The notes: generated by a model not told the origin, from the letters alone. A DNA stretch of 64,000 nucleotides from Posidoniimonas polymericola (GCF_007859935.1 NZ_SJPO01000017.1:1-64000); one strand, 5' to 3'; counted from the stretch's first letter, positions 54,701 to 63,801 are shown. Numbers and translations are program-made.

Positions 54701-55013
54701 GACCTACGTCGAGGCCGCCAGAAAGCTGGCCGAGCGGATGATCCTCGAGGGGGGCCAAAACCCTCGCGACCGCGTCAGTTATGGCTTCCGACTGGTCACG
54801 TCGCGGCGGCCCTCGGAGCTCGAAGTCACCCAACTGTGTGCTTCGCTGGAGAAACAAAAAGCCCATTTTGCGGGCGCTGAAGAACGGGTCGACCAGTTCC
54901 TTGTTACGGGCGACGCCCACCCCGATCCCTCACTGGACCGACCGGAACTCGCCGCCTATGCGATTATTGGGAGCCTGCTGCTAAATCTCGACGAGTCGAT
55001 CACTACGGAATAG
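51771..55013 (+). CDS. PSD1 (DUF1549/DUF1553) protein with cytochrome c and LamG domains, second copy
   Basis: The 1,080-residue protein has the same domain order as the gene at 47180: leader (RRRLLLKSLAAVLAAAAACIA), haem motif CFYCH (DKCFYCHGPDE), DUF1549 (FDLHGLPPTIEEIDDFV, WLDGARYADTNGYQNDFRR, CARCHDHKFDPIS), a LamG insert (about 490-660) and DUF1553 (NPLTARVVANRLWGRFFGRGLVKTEENLG, RSLYTYRKRTVPHPTTAVFDAPGFE split across the region). The start is uncertain: ATGs at 51720, 51741, 51771 and 51810 are in frame, and none has a clear Shine-Dalgarno. I use 51771, just after the DUF1501 stop. The sequence is well diverged from the first copy. Confidence 0.88.
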   Translation: MISRRPYDNGLVVMPRRAARREWRASRRRLLLKSLAAVLAAAAACIANEAAQADDSVPELSHLVRPILSDKCFYCHGPDEANRPTDLRMDTPEGIRQAFDGGLKKSLAWRRIAADDDADRMPPAGSHKPLTAAEKQTLQDWVAAGAVWSPHWAFVPPVKAEPPREYSAHPVDAFVRRRLHREGLAPSGRASREKLIRRVTFDLHGLPPTIEEIDDFVQDTRPDAWGRVIDRLLASPRYGERMAVSWLDGARYADTNGYQNDFRRTMWPWRDWVINAFNRNMPFDQFTIEQIAGDLLPEPTNEQRIASGFNRNNRTVTEAGSIPEEWLVENVIDRVETTSTVFLGLTMGCARCHDHKFDPISQQEFYEFYAFFNNIEEEGVYSEVRGNVGPVVECLSEADRLELARLESRVRLETKSLAESRSSAIASLREWAVETPLPRAIPTTAAVRLDGAPFAAVAEHEKVVSPNAASHLPKTENAFLGPVATLEGDQWLEYEGLFEPHADRPFTLTAWVKRLGGGVILSKMADSDAYRGIDWMLDEGNHLVTHFIDRWPESALKMTTKKPLAEGVWTHVAVAYDGSSKPSGVSIFFGAEPQPTITNNNSLSGPLQTGQPFRIGRRSGGSMLHGSVARIRVFDYVLSGDELSEIIASDLLSAPATRKFAEASTGSQAAETKTSVENVLLAEYSAIVDPNGGNEYAKASSRLEEARRAADEFRENIPTCMVMQERETPRETFVLSRGQYNQPDLQRQVFPSVPTFLGALPSGRADRLALAEWIVSRDNPLTARVVANRLWGRFFGRGLVKTEENLGVQCDPPSHPELLDWLAVELMDSGWDLQHLTRLVLTSKTYQQSTVADPERYREEPDNRLLERGPRRRLQAEFVRDQALSVGGLLTDRIGGASVFPYQPSGLWDELAGGANEGSYKQSRGPDLYRRSLYTYRKRTVPHPTTAVFDAPGFEICTVKRSLTNTPLQALALLNDPTYVEAARKLAERMILEGGQNPRDRVSYGFRLVTSRRPSELEVTQLCASLEKQKAHFAGAEERVDQFLVTGDAHPDPSLDRPELAAYAIIGSLLLNLDESITTE

Positions 55014-55018
55014 CCCTG

Positions 55019-56464
55019 ATGCAAACCGATAGCGCCCTCCATTCCGCACAGCAATGCAACCGCCGCCGCTTCCTGCTTCAGACCGCCGGCAGTTTGGGCG
55101 GGGCGGCCCTGGCATCCCTTACCAGCCAATCGGCCACGTCGTCTAGCGCCGGCGGCCTGAACCTCCACAATCCGCCGAGAGCCAAGCGGGTCATCTACCT
55201 CTTCCAATCGGGGGCCCCCTCGCAGTTTGAGAGCTTCGACTACAAACCCGCGCTTGCCAAACTTGCCGGCAAAGACCTGCCCGACTCAGTGCGCGACGGG
55301 CAGCGACTTACGGGCATGACCAGCGGGCAGGACCGTTTCCCTATCGTCCCTTCGTTGTTCCCGTTTCGGAAGCATGGCGAGTCTGGCGCCGAGATCTGCG
55401 ACCTCTTTCCACACACCGCAAAGGTCGCGGACGACCTGCTCATTGTTAGATCGATGAAGACTGAGGCGATCAACCACGACCCAGCGATCACGTTCTGTCA
55501 GACCGGTTCGCAGGTTGCGGGGCGTCCGAGCATGGGCGCCTGGGTTGCCTACGGTCTCGGGAGCCTCAACGACGACCTGCCGTCGTACGTCGTGATGCTG
55601 TCGCGTGGTAGTGGGCGGGCCGCGGGGCAGCCGCTCTACGATCGGCTGTGGGGCAGTGGATTCCTCCCCTCGAGCTACCAGGGTGTCAAGCTCCGCGCCG
55701 CCGCGGACCCAGTCCTCTACCTGACTGATCCAGCGGGTTGCAACCGCGCGCAGCGGAGAGACCTACTCAACGACCTCGGGCAGCTGAATTCCTACCACCA
55801 CGAACAGGTTGGCGACCCCGAGACGCTGGCGCGCATCGCTCAGTACGAGATGGCTTTCCGGATGCAGTCGTCCGTTCCCGACCTCACCGACATCTCCGAC
55901 GAGCCGAAGCACGTGCTTGATATGTACGGCGAAGACGTCCACAAGCCCGGCACCTACGCTCGCAACTGCCTCCTAGCAAGGCGTCTCGCCGAACGCGACG
56001 TCCGCTTCATTCAGCTCTACCACATGGGGTGGGACCAGCACAACGACCTGCCCAACCATATGGGAAAGCAGTGCAAGGACACCGATCAACCACAGGCCGC
56101 CCTGATTGCCGACCTGAAGCAACGGGGTTTGCTCAATGATACCCTCGTTGTCTGGGGCGGCGAGTTCGGCCGCACGGTCTACTGTCAGGGCGAGCTATCC
56201 GCGAACAACTACGGCCGCGACCACCACCCCCGGTGCTTCAGCATCTGGATGGCTGGCGGTAGCGTCAAGGGCGGGGTGACCTACGGAGCAACCGATGACT
56301 TCTCGTACAACATCGTCGAAAAGCCCGTCGAGGTTCACGACTTGAACGCAACGATCCTATACCTGCTCGGGATCGACCACACTCGGCTAACCCACCGTTT
56401 CCAAGGACGCGATTTCCGACTCACGGACGTACACGGAAACATCATGCGGGACTGGTTGGCCTAG
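55019..56464 (+). CDS. DUF1501 family Tat-exported protein, second copy
   Basis: The 481-residue protein begins five bases after the PSD1 stop. It has a twin-arginine-like leader (CNRRRFLLQTAGSLGGAAL) and the DUF1501 body: LFQSGAPSQFESFDYKPALA, SMKTEAINHDPA, LARRLAERDVRFIQLYHMGWDQH and VWGGEFGRTVYCQG, then DHHPRCFSIWMAGG. It is clearly homologous to the protein at 50309 but with many replacements, so the duplication is old or the modules were acquired separately. Confidence 0.9.
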   Translation: MQTDSALHSAQQCNRRRFLLQTAGSLGGAALASLTSQSATSSSAGGLNLHNPPRAKRVIYLFQSGAPSQFESFDYKPALAKLAGKDLPDSVRDGQRLTGMTSGQDRFPIVPSLFPFRKHGESGAEICDLFPHTAKVADDLLIVRSMKTEAINHDPAITFCQTGSQVAGRPSMGAWVAYGLGSLNDDLPSYVVMLSRGSGRAAGQPLYDRLWGSGFLPSSYQGVKLRAAADPVLYLTDPAGCNRAQRRDLLNDLGQLNSYHHEQVGDPETLARIAQYEMAFRMQSSVPDLTDISDEPKHVLDMYGEDVHKPGTYARNCLLARRLAERDVRFIQLYHMGWDQHNDLPNHMGKQCKDTDQPQAALIADLKQRGLLNDTLVVWGGEFGRTVYCQGELSANNYGRDHHPRCFSIWMAGGSVKGGVTYGATDDFSYNIVEKPVEVHDLNATILYLLGIDHTRLTHRFQGRDFRLTDVHGNIMRDWLA

Positions 56465-56602
56465 CGGCCGCGGGGCCGTCGGGCCCTAGGATCCCTCGCC
56501 CGCTAAGGAACGACTCTCGGACGGTTGGCGAGGGTGCTGCCTGCGGTCCCGAGTTGCGCTCGAGTCGTCCCGCCGATCTCCTCTCGGATTCCCATTCGCC
56601 GG

Positions 56603-57854
56603 CGTAAGGTCAAGAAACTCGTCCGACGCCAGATTTTGCGAGTTCACGCCGCCGCCCGGTAGTAGTGCTTGAGTATCCCGCCAAGCCGTTCACAACACCG
56701 AGTCAAGCCGTCCGGCGGCGGCTCTTCTGGGTCTGCAATCAATCGGTTGTCGAGCCCCTGATGATTTCGCTCCGCGTGGTAGTGCTTGAGGTACTCACAG
56801 ACGGCATTCTGCAACGCGTCCTCGCCAAAGAAGATCATTCGATCGAGACACTCTTCCTTGATGCTCCGCATAAGCCGCTCAATGTACGCGTTCAGGTTGG
56901 GCGTCTTGGGAGGCAGCCGAAGCGAGTGCACACCGCCGTGGCCGACCGTGTTTCGGAACGCGGCGGAGAACTTCGTATCTCGATCCATGATGAGCAGGCG
57001 TGAGTCTTTCAGGAAGCCATCTTCGTCGTCGATCAGGTTCCTGCCGATCTGCTGCATCCACGCGTCGTTTGGTGCGGTTGTGCATCCTGCAAAATAAGCC
57101 CGCCGCGTCTTTGGCTGGATCACGAAAAGCAAGTAAAAGGTGATCAATCCCCGCGGCGCCCAGACTTCGACACTTGTGAAGTCGACCGCGGCTAACTGGT
57201 CCCAATGGGCTTTGAGGAACTCCTTCCAAGGCGTCCGCTTCTTCCGGAGCGGTGCGGGTTCCAGGCCGTGGGCCTTCAAGACATTGGCGACGGTCGAATC
57301 GGAGACCTCGTGGCCGACGTTCGCCAACGCTCCCTGAATCCGGTGGTAGCCCCAAGAGCGGTTCTCTTTGGCGAAGCGGACAATCAGATCCGTGACCTCC
57401 CGGGAGATCGGGCGACGACCTGCCTTCTTCCGCCGCTCGCTGTAGTCCCACTTCTGCGCCACAAGTTTCCGGTGCCAACGCAGGATCGTGTCCGGCGTGA
57501 AAATCGTCGTGATCGACTCCAAGCCCTTCCTTCCCTTTGACCGCCAACCTTCGGCGTTGGTCGTCGGTCAGCAGAATCCGCTTTTTTCCAATCTGCTCGC
57601 GTAAGACGCGGTTCTCCGTGCAGAGGTAGTCGATCGCTACGATCTGCTGCCGGTTGACCCAGCCGACCGCCCAGACGAAGGCGAGATGCCAGGGTTGCAG
57701 GGGCGTGGTCATCGGGCCTCCTTGCGAGTCGTGCCTGGGGACCCCAGATTACCCGATTCCGGACCCAGTATCTCGGCCGAGATTGATGGACTCTCCCGCC
57801 AAAAGAGACTGCAAATCAAGGCGATTCGCGTCGGCTGAGTTTTTGGACCATACG
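56603..57854 (-). mobile_element. Decayed copy of the 1,263-bp IS (copy 3)
   Basis: The copy spans both ends (cgtaaggtcaagaaactcgt at 56603; cgtatggtccaaaaactcag inward from 57854). It is 11 bp shorter than copy 2, explained by one deletion in the transposase near 57531. Substitutions are spread over the whole length and the left end is changed within the inverted repeat, so this is an older, probably inactive copy. Its right end directly abuts the dispersed repeat at 57857. Confidence 0.9.
56644..57712 (-). pseudogene. IS transposase, frameshifted (copy 3)
   Basis: Two frames together cover the transposase: residues 1-60 from 57712 (MTTPLQPWHLAFVWAVGWVN ... RRRLAVKGK), and the remainder, with the integrase core (AAVDFTSVEVW, IMDRDTKFS, NLNAYIERLMRSIKEEC), from about 57530 to the stop at 56644. 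Compared with copy 2, 11 bases encoding the DLGRK region are missing, which shifts the frame. A late start (ATG at 57522) could yield the catalytic part without the N-terminus, but this is unlikely to be functional. Confidence 0.88.
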
Positions 57855-57856
57855 CG

Positions 57857-57911
57857 TTCCCGACCTTGAATCAACGGGCTGGCTCGTTGGACAACCTTCT
57901 TGAACAGGACG
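57857..57911. repeat. Dispersed repeat, second copy of 25415-25471
   Basis: The 55 bp (cgaccttgaatcaacgggct and following) match 25415-25471 with few differences and lie between the right end of IS copy 3 and the stop codon of the matrixin-like gene. Confidence 0.78.
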
Positions 57912-60887
57912 CTACCCCGCGACTTCGATCTCCGCCCGCCGATGCCGAGAACTATTGCCCAATAGAGTCGTGGGTCGCGTGCTGACCGTCTTCATACGGT
58001 CGGCGTCAGATTTCGGACCATCGTTTCCCTCAGAATCGTTGACACTCTGAGGGGCAGTGAGAAGTCGACGCCTCGATGGGAGGCTGACCTGCGAAAGAGC
58101 CAAGTCGTGGGCGTCGGACCTCCGTGAATCTGATGAATACGTAGACCGTGACAAGATCGCTTGGGCCCGTCCACCGGATGTGCTCCGAATCGCGGCGAAC
58201 TCTGCAAGCGTCATAGCCGGCTGGCTTGACAGAGACAAGGGAAGTGTAGTCGAAGGGTCTCCTACAATCGTCCCGCGCGCCAACGCTGCCGCGGGCAAAG
58301 CAACTGGGGCGGCTGCGGCCACTATGGCGTCGCGCAAGAGGGCGTAGTCTCCGGCGTCGACTACCATGTTCTTATTGCCATCCGCGAGCAGTTCCGTAGC
58401 GGATCCGTAGGCAGTTTTCCAGGTCAGTAGGTCGTTGCTATCAACCAATCCGTCGCCGTTGTAGTCGCCGGTAATCCCCGACCCGACCACCAGGTAGACA
58501 GTCGCCGGGGAGGAGTTCTGCACGAAGTCGTTCGCGAAGTATCTAAAACTGTCGGTCCCGGCAAAGCCCGGATCGGGCGTGTACGTGATGGCCCCGTTCG
58601 GGGCGAGCTGCAGCTGGCCGTGTGTGGTGGAGGTCTCGAGCACGGCGACCACGTCGCCGCCCTCGGGGTCGATGTCGTTGGTGAGCACGTTTGCATCGAC
58701 GCCGATCGGCGAGTTGGTCTGGACGTCGAAGCGGTCGCCCTGGGCGAGGACCGGCCCGTTCGCGCCGACCTGGTCCCAGACCCAGCTCCACCAGTCGGAC
58801 AGCAGCGTCACGACGAGCTGCTGCAGGTCCGTTTCCGGTGGCGGCTCGGTCTGGCTCGCGACAAAGTCCTCCCACAGGTACGGGTCGGCCGACAGGAAAT
58901 CACCGGGGTAGCAGAAAAAGCCGGCCAGCTCGGGGTCGGGGCAGGCAAACGGGTGGGCGTTCGGGTCGTCGGGGTCGCCGGCGAACGGGTCCGAGAACGC
59001 GGCGCCCGCCAGCCGGTAGGTGACCGGCGTGGAGAGCGGCTCGTAGAGCGAGACCGTGTTGAAGTCGGCGGTGTACTCGCCCGGCGGCAGCAGCACAGCA
59101 AGCTGAGAACGCGTGGTCCCCGCGGGGCCGGCGATCCGGTAGACCGCCTCGCCGTCGGAGGTCCGGATCGTGGCGACGACCGCGCTCAGCGGGGCGCCAC
59201 CGGTGGACTCGAGGAGGAAGTGGAACAGCTGTGGCTCGGCCACGTAGAAGGTGTGGGTCACGCCGAAGTCGGTCGGGGCGAGGGTCCCCTCGGCAAACGT
59301 CGGCAGCGACAGCGAGGCGTCCTGGAACGAGGCGGTCAGCTCGTAGTTGCCGGTGTTGAAGAAGCCGTCGGGGTCGTCGGCCTGGATGCCGATGTAGTAG
59401 TCCTCCGACGGCAGCACGCCGCTCACCTGCAGCACGAGCTGGCCCGATCCGTTCATCAGCAGTTCGGTTGGCAGGAGATTGCCGTCGTGGTTGTTGACCG
59501 TAACCCTGGGGACGAGTCCGCCGGCCTCCAGCGAGCGGACAGCGACGGTCAGCGTGCCGGTCGGACCGGCAAAGACCTCAGGGCTGTCGACCTCGAAGAA
59601 GTCGACGTCGTCGGCCGTGGTGATGGCGCCCTGGATGGAGTAGCGGGCGCCGACCGCGAAGTCGGCGTCGAGCTCCAGCACCGCCGCGCCGCCGAAGGTG
59701 TTGTTCTCGTGGTCTTCCTGCTCGAAGAAGTCGTCCTCGTCGGGCTCGAGCACCTTGGAGATCTGTTTGGGAGTGAGCTTGCGGAGCGAACCGTCCGCGT
59801 ACCGCTCGATGAGCGCGTCGGGGACCTCGTTGAGGTCATCGAAGGTGGTGGTGAGCGAGTAACCGCCGCGTTCGTAGTCGGCTCCGGCGGCCGCCTTGAC
59901 CTCGATATAGTAATCGCGGCCGTCGACCGAGGTCGGCAGCGTGATTGTGAGCGTGTCGCCGCCCATGCTGGTCGACGCGGCGGTGGCGATGGGCTGTTGG
60001 CTATCGTCGTAGATCGTGACCTCGGGCGTCAGCAGGCTGATGCCCGCGGTGCGGACCTCGAACGTCAGCGGCCCGGTGTAGTTGTCCAGGTTCGGCAGCC
60101 GGAAGAAGTCGACGTCGGCGGCGGAGCTGATGTCGGCGTAGAGGATCGACGGGACCTTGCCGGCGTCGGTTGGCGGGGTGTCCTCGATCGCGATCCGCGA
60201 CGCCGAGGTGATGACGTTGTTGTCGGGGTTGTTGCGGTTGTCGAGCGTCTCGTACAGGTCGGCGGAACGGACGCCGTAAAGGTCCTGCAGGTTTGCGACG
60301 TCGGTCGTCGTGGGCTGGGTGGCGGTCGGGATAGGCCCGGGGTGGAGCGGCGAGTTCGGGTCCGCGCTGTCCTCGAGCCCGAACACGTTGCCCGCCTCGT
60401 GCAGGGCGATCGCGTAGATGTCGTCGACGCTGGTAAAGTTGAACTGGGTGTTGAACAGGACATCGCCCAACCAAGAGCCGCCAACCACGCCGTCCATCGG
60501 CACCGAGACCGCGCCGATCGAGGGGTCCAGCAAGACTGCGCCGACGCGGATGTCGCCGAAGCGGGGGTCGCCCAGCGAGGCGCCGGGCGAGCCAAACGCC
60601 TGGCCGCCGTCGTCGCAGAGGCCGATGTCGGCGTTCGTGTGCACGGCCCACGACTGGAAGGCAGACAGGATGGCCTGCTTCCAGGTCGCCTCGGGGGCGA
60701 TCGCGTTGAAGGCGGCGTGCAGCGCGCTCGACTGCCCGGCGGCGTCGACCCCGTCGGCCACGAAGCTGAGGGAAAGGTACGCGTCGTTCGCCAGCGTCAG
60801 CCCGTCGCCGTCGAGCAGCTCCCTGCGTTCGAGAGGCTCGAACTGCAAGGGCAGGCGGTTCTTGGAATTGTAGAGTCGGTGTCTCAT
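57912..60887 (-). CDS. Matrixin-like exported protein with pre-peptidase, cadherin-like and dockerin-like domains
   Basis: The 991-residue protein starts with the planctomycete LEPR-XLL-type motif (LQFEPLERRELLDGDG, residues about 14-29). A matrixin/M10-like region follows (about 35-215) with AIALHEAGNVFGLEDSADP: H163 and E164 are kept, but the second zinc histidine is N167 and the third position is acidic. Two or three pre-peptidase C-terminal-like beta domains follow (about 230-345, 390-525, 530-640), then a cadherin-like tandem (NVLTNDIDPEGGDVV, TYTPDPGFAGTDSFRYFAND, about 715-805) and dockerin-like loops (GDYNGDGLVDSNDLLTW). The last about 90 residues are low-complexity and basic/serine-rich. 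It lies 13 bp downstream of the kinase gene. Proteolytic activity is doubtful. Confidence 0.82.
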   Translation of the reverse strand: MRHRLYNSKNRLPLQFEPLERRELLDGDGLTLANDAYLSLSFVADGVDAAGQSSALHAAFNAIAPEATWKQAILSAFQSWAVHTNADIGLCDDGGQAFGSPGASLGDPRFGDIRVGAVLLDPSIGAVSVPMDGVVGGSWLGDVLFNTQFNFTSVDDIYAIALHEAGNVFGLEDSADPNSPLHPGPIPTATQPTTTDVANLQDLYGVRSADLYETLDNRNNPDNNVITSASRIAIEDTPPTDAGKVPSILYADISSAADVDFFRLPNLDNYTGPLTFEVRTAGISLLTPEVTIYDDSQQPIATAASTSMGGDTLTITLPTSVDGRDYYIEVKAAAGADYERGGYSLTTTFDDLNEVPDALIERYADGSLRKLTPKQISKVLEPDEDDFFEQEDHENNTFGGAAVLELDADFAVGARYSIQGAITTADDVDFFEVDSPEVFAGPTGTLTVAVRSLEAGGLVPRVTVNNHDGNLLPTELLMNGSGQLVLQVSGVLPSEDYYIGIQADDPDGFFNTGNYELTASFQDASLSLPTFAEGTLAPTDFGVTHTFYVAEPQLFHFLLESTGGAPLSAVVATIRTSDGEAVYRIAGPAGTTRSQLAVLLPPGEYTADFNTVSLYEPLSTPVTYRLAGAAFSDPFAGDPDDPNAHPFACPDPELAGFFCYPGDFLSADPYLWEDFVASQTEPPPETDLQQLVVTLLSDWWSWVWDQVGANGPVLAQGDRFDVQTNSPIGVDANVLTNDIDPEGGDVVAVLETSTTHGQLQLAPNGAITYTPDPGFAGTDSFRYFANDFVQNSSPATVYLVVGSGITGDYNGDGLVDSNDLLTWKTAYGSATELLADGNKNMVVDAGDYALLRDAIVAAAAPVALPAAALARGTIVGDPSTTLPLSLSSQPAMTLAEFAAIRSTSGGRAQAILSRSTYSSDSRRSDAHDLALSQVSLPSRRRLLTAPQSVNDSEGNDGPKSDADRMKTVSTRPTTLLGNSSRHRRAEIEVAG

Positions 60888-60900
60888 GAACGCGAAGCAG

Positions 60901-63801
60901 TTAAAGTTGTTTAGGTCCCGGCGGGCCGGCGGCGGTCTCGGCGGCGGGCGCGGAAGGTTTGGGCATCGACAAGCGGAGGCTTGCGCCGATCAGCTCCCGG
61001 TAGGCCGGCAGGCGACGCAGCGCCGCCAGGTCGGGGTCTTTGGCGGCGCGGAGCCCCAGACGCGGCTCCTTGGCGAACGCAGCCTGCAGCCAGTCAACCG
61101 CCTTCGCGGCGTCCGAGTCGACGCTCGCCGAGGTCAGCGAGTAGACGCAGGCCTGCTGCAGAGCGTCGATCGGGGTCGCCTGCTCGGGCGCGAGCTCGGG
61201 CAGGGCGGCGAGGGCGGCCGCCCGGTCGCCGGCCCGGGCGTGGAGCACGGCGAGCGAGAGCTTGGCGGTCGGGTCATGGGGGCGGAGCTGGGCGAGCCGT
61301 TGGGCGTGCCGCATCGCGTCGGCCGGGCGGTCCAGCCGGTCGGCGAGCACGAAGATCAGGTTCTTGTGCAAGCTCACCGAGTTCGGGAACAATGCCGCGC
61401 CACGCTGCAGCTGTTCGGCGGCCTGCTCGGGATCGGTGGTCGCCAGGGCCATGCCGCGGGCGGACCAGCCGAGGTCGTCGCGTGGCTCGAGGGTGAGGCC
61501 CCGCTCAACGTCGGACTTGGTGCCCTGGGCGTTGCCGAGCGACCTGCGGAGATCGGCCCGCAGCAGCCACGCGCGGCAGTCGGAGTTGTCGATCTCCAGG
61601 GCGCGGGTGGCGTCCTGTTCGGCGGACTCGAACTGGCCAATCCCGCGGGAGGCGACCGCCCGATTGAGCAGCACACACGCGGTCTGCGGCGAGCGCGACA
61701 GTGCAGCGGAGAAGTCATCGACGGCCAAGGACTGGCGGCCCGCCTGCACGCGGGCGAGGCCGCGGTTGTAGTAGCCGGCCATCGCATCCGGCTGCAAGGC
61801 GATCAGCGCCGTGTAGGCCGAGTCGGCGTCGTTCAGTCTGCCGGTGGCGGCCAGCGCGTTGCCGAGCAGCAGCCACCGAACCGGGTCGGAGGCGTACGCC
61901 GCGTCGACCTCGGTCAGCAGACGGATCGCGCCTGCGTAATCACGGGACGTCATCAAAGCCGCGGCGGCCGCGATCGGGTCGGAAGAACCCAGGCTAGGTT
62001 GCAGTCCAAGAGGCGCGACGGCGCCGCTGTCGCCGTGCTGCCGGCGGTCGAGTTCTGCGAGCAGGTGGCTGAGGTTTTGCGTCTCCCGTGCGACCGCAGC
62101 GGCCTGCTCGGCGGTGAGCAGCCCGAGCCGCGTCGCGTGGGGCGGGGCGAACCGCGCCAGCGCCAGCTCGGCGGCGGCCGAACCCCGCGACCAGATCTCT
62201 GGCTCGCTGCCGGGCGTGTGCAGCATCAGCCGGGCGGCGAGGGCGTCGTTGTCGAAGGCGTCGAACTCACGCTGGGCCTCGACGCGTTCCAAGCGGTGGC
62301 TCCGGTTCAAGGCAATGCCGCTGACGGCGGCGATGCCGGCCGCCAGGGCGAGCATGCCGGCCCAACGCAGCGTGGTGCGGTTTCGGCGGCCCCACTTTGC
62401 CAGCCGCTGTCGGCTGGCCGGCTCGCCGGTGTGGCGGAGCGGCAGGTCGTCGAGATGGCGGGCGAGGTCGTCGGCGAGCTCGGCGGCCTGGTAGCGGTCG
62501 GCGGGGTCCGCGGCGAGCGACTTCCGCAGCAACGCCCGCACCGTGGGCGACAGCGCATCCGCGGCCGGACTTTCGAGCGAGAACCGGCGGCGCTCCTCCG
62601 CGAGCGTCTCGAGGTTGAGGGCGGCGGGTTCTGGTGCTTTGGCGCCGGGGCCGAGGGTCCCGGGCGGGAACGGCGCCTTGCCGGTGACCAGCTGGTAGAG
62701 CAGCACGCCAAGCGAGTAGACGTCGCTGGCGGGACGAACGGCCTGGCCGCGGCTGAGCGCGTCCAGGTGTTCGGGCGCCAGGTAGGGCAGGGTGCCGCCC
62801 ACGACGAGCGTCTGCGTGTCGGCCGCCGTGCTGTCCGACGCCAGGTTGAAGTCGAGCAGCCGCGCGACGCCGTCGTCGCCCAGCAGGATGTTGGCCGGCT
62901 TGATGTCGGAATGGACGATGCCGCGGGCGTGGGCGTGGGCCAGACCGTCGGCGAGCTGGCGGACGATCTCGAGGGCGGCTCGTTCGGCGGTGGGCTGCGA
63001 CCGGCGTTCGGCCTTCTCGGCTCGGCGGAGCGAACGTGGTTTGGCTCCGGGCTTGGGCGCCTTGATGGTCTCGTCGAGGCGTTTGGCGAGCGTCGAGGCG
63101 AGATCGCCGCGGGCGCCGGCCCCGGTGAACGCCGCCAGCGTCTGGCGGCCGAGGTACGGCATGCAGATACCGAGCCAACCCTCGTGCGTGTGCATCGAGT
63201 AGATCGGCGTGATATTCGTGTGGTGGAGCTTGGCGAGTCGCTGCGCCTCGACCGACCGCTTGGGCGTAATCTTCAGCACGACCTCGCGGGAAGAAAGCTC
63301 GTGCTGGCGCGAGACGAACACCGCGCCGAAGGCGCCACGGCCGAGCAACTCGACCAGCTCGAACCCGGCGAACTGGTCACCGACCTGCGGTTCCTCGGGC
63401 CGCGACGTCGCGGCGTCCGGCACGGACCCGCTGGGCCAGTGGGCGGCGTCGATCGAGTACTCCGCCGCGACCTGCTCGGGCCTCAGCTGCTCGCCCGATC
63501 GCTTCCGCAGGCGGTACTCCTCGAAGGCCGCCGGCGCGAGCACGCTCGGGGTGGCGAACATCGCCGGCACGACCGCCTGGTAGTCGCGGAGTCGGGCGGG
63601 CTCGCCACGCAGCGTGCGTCGCTCGAGGTCGACCCGGACCATCTCGGTGACGATCTCGGCGAACGCGGGGTGGTCCGCCGCGGGCAGGTAGGCGGCGAGC
63701 GCGTCGGGGCCGACCGCGTGCGCATCGCTCTCGAACGCCTCGACGTAGAGGTCGAGGTCGTCGCCGGCCGGCTCGTGATCAGTGGGCGTTAGTGGCTTCA
63801 T
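60901..63801 (-). CDS. Ser/Thr protein kinase with TPR repeats
   Basis: The 966-residue protein has a kinase domain at about 145-450: GRGAFGAV loop, K177 in VVLKITPK, D299 in HSDIKPANILL (HSD in place of HRD), D317 in DFNLASD (DFN in place of DFG), and SDVYSLGVLLYQLVTGKAPF. An unusual insert rich in Lys/Arg (about 235-270) lies in the middle. A single membrane helix at about 475-500 (LALAAGIAAVSGIAL) is followed by an extracytoplasmic TPR-like region (about 620-930). Planctomycetes have many such kinases following ECF sigma genes. The true start is ATG at 63801; it overlaps the sigma factor's stop by 23 bp, so the two are probably co-expressed. Confidence 0.9.
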   Translation of the reverse strand: MKPLTPTDHEPAGDDLDLYVEAFESDAHAVGPDALAAYLPAADHPAFAEIVTEMVRVDLERRTLRGEPARLRDYQAVVPAMFATPSVLAPAAFEEYRLRKRSGEQLRPEQVAAEYSIDAAHWPSGSVPDAATSRPEEPQVGDQFAGFELVELLGRGAFGAVFVSRQHELSSREVVLKITPKRSVEAQRLAKLHHTNITPIYSMHTHEGWLGICMPYLGRQTLAAFTGAGARGDLASTLAKRLDETIKAPKPGAKPRSLRRAEKAERRSQPTAERAALEIVRQLADGLAHAHARGIVHSDIKPANILLGDDGVARLLDFNLASDSTAADTQTLVVGGTLPYLAPEHLDALSRGQAVRPASDVYSLGVLLYQLVTGKAPFPPGTLGPGAKAPEPAALNLETLAEERRRFSLESPAADALSPTVRALLRKSLAADPADRYQAAELADDLARHLDDLPLRHTGEPASRQRLAKWGRRNRTTLRWAGMLALAAGIAAVSGIALNRSHRLERVEAQREFDAFDNDALAARLMLHTPGSEPEIWSRGSAAAELALARFAPPHATRLGLLTAEQAAAVARETQNLSHLLAELDRRQHGDSGAVAPLGLQPSLGSSDPIAAAAALMTSRDYAGAIRLLTEVDAAYASDPVRWLLLGNALAATGRLNDADSAYTALIALQPDAMAGYYNRGLARVQAGRQSLAVDDFSAALSRSPQTACVLLNRAVASRGIGQFESAEQDATRALEIDNSDCRAWLLRADLRRSLGNAQGTKSDVERGLTLEPRDDLGWSARGMALATTDPEQAAEQLQRGAALFPNSVSLHKNLIFVLADRLDRPADAMRHAQRLAQLRPHDPTAKLSLAVLHARAGDRAAALAALPELAPEQATPIDALQQACVYSLTSASVDSDAAKAVDWLQAAFAKEPRLGLRAAKDPDLAALRRLPAYRELIGASLRLSMPKPSAPAAETAAGPPGPKQL

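Noticed and set aside
57522..57712. Programmed frameshift in IS copy 3 transposase
   Set aside because: Copy 2 encodes the protein in a single frame, and copy 3 simply lacks 11 bp; this is a deletion.
58620..63792. Very long plus-strand frames (764 and 968 residues) opposite the matrixin-like and kinase genes
   Set aside because: They are antisense to well-supported genes, have Arg/Gly/Val-rich compositions and no domain. High GC at third positions explains such mirror frames.
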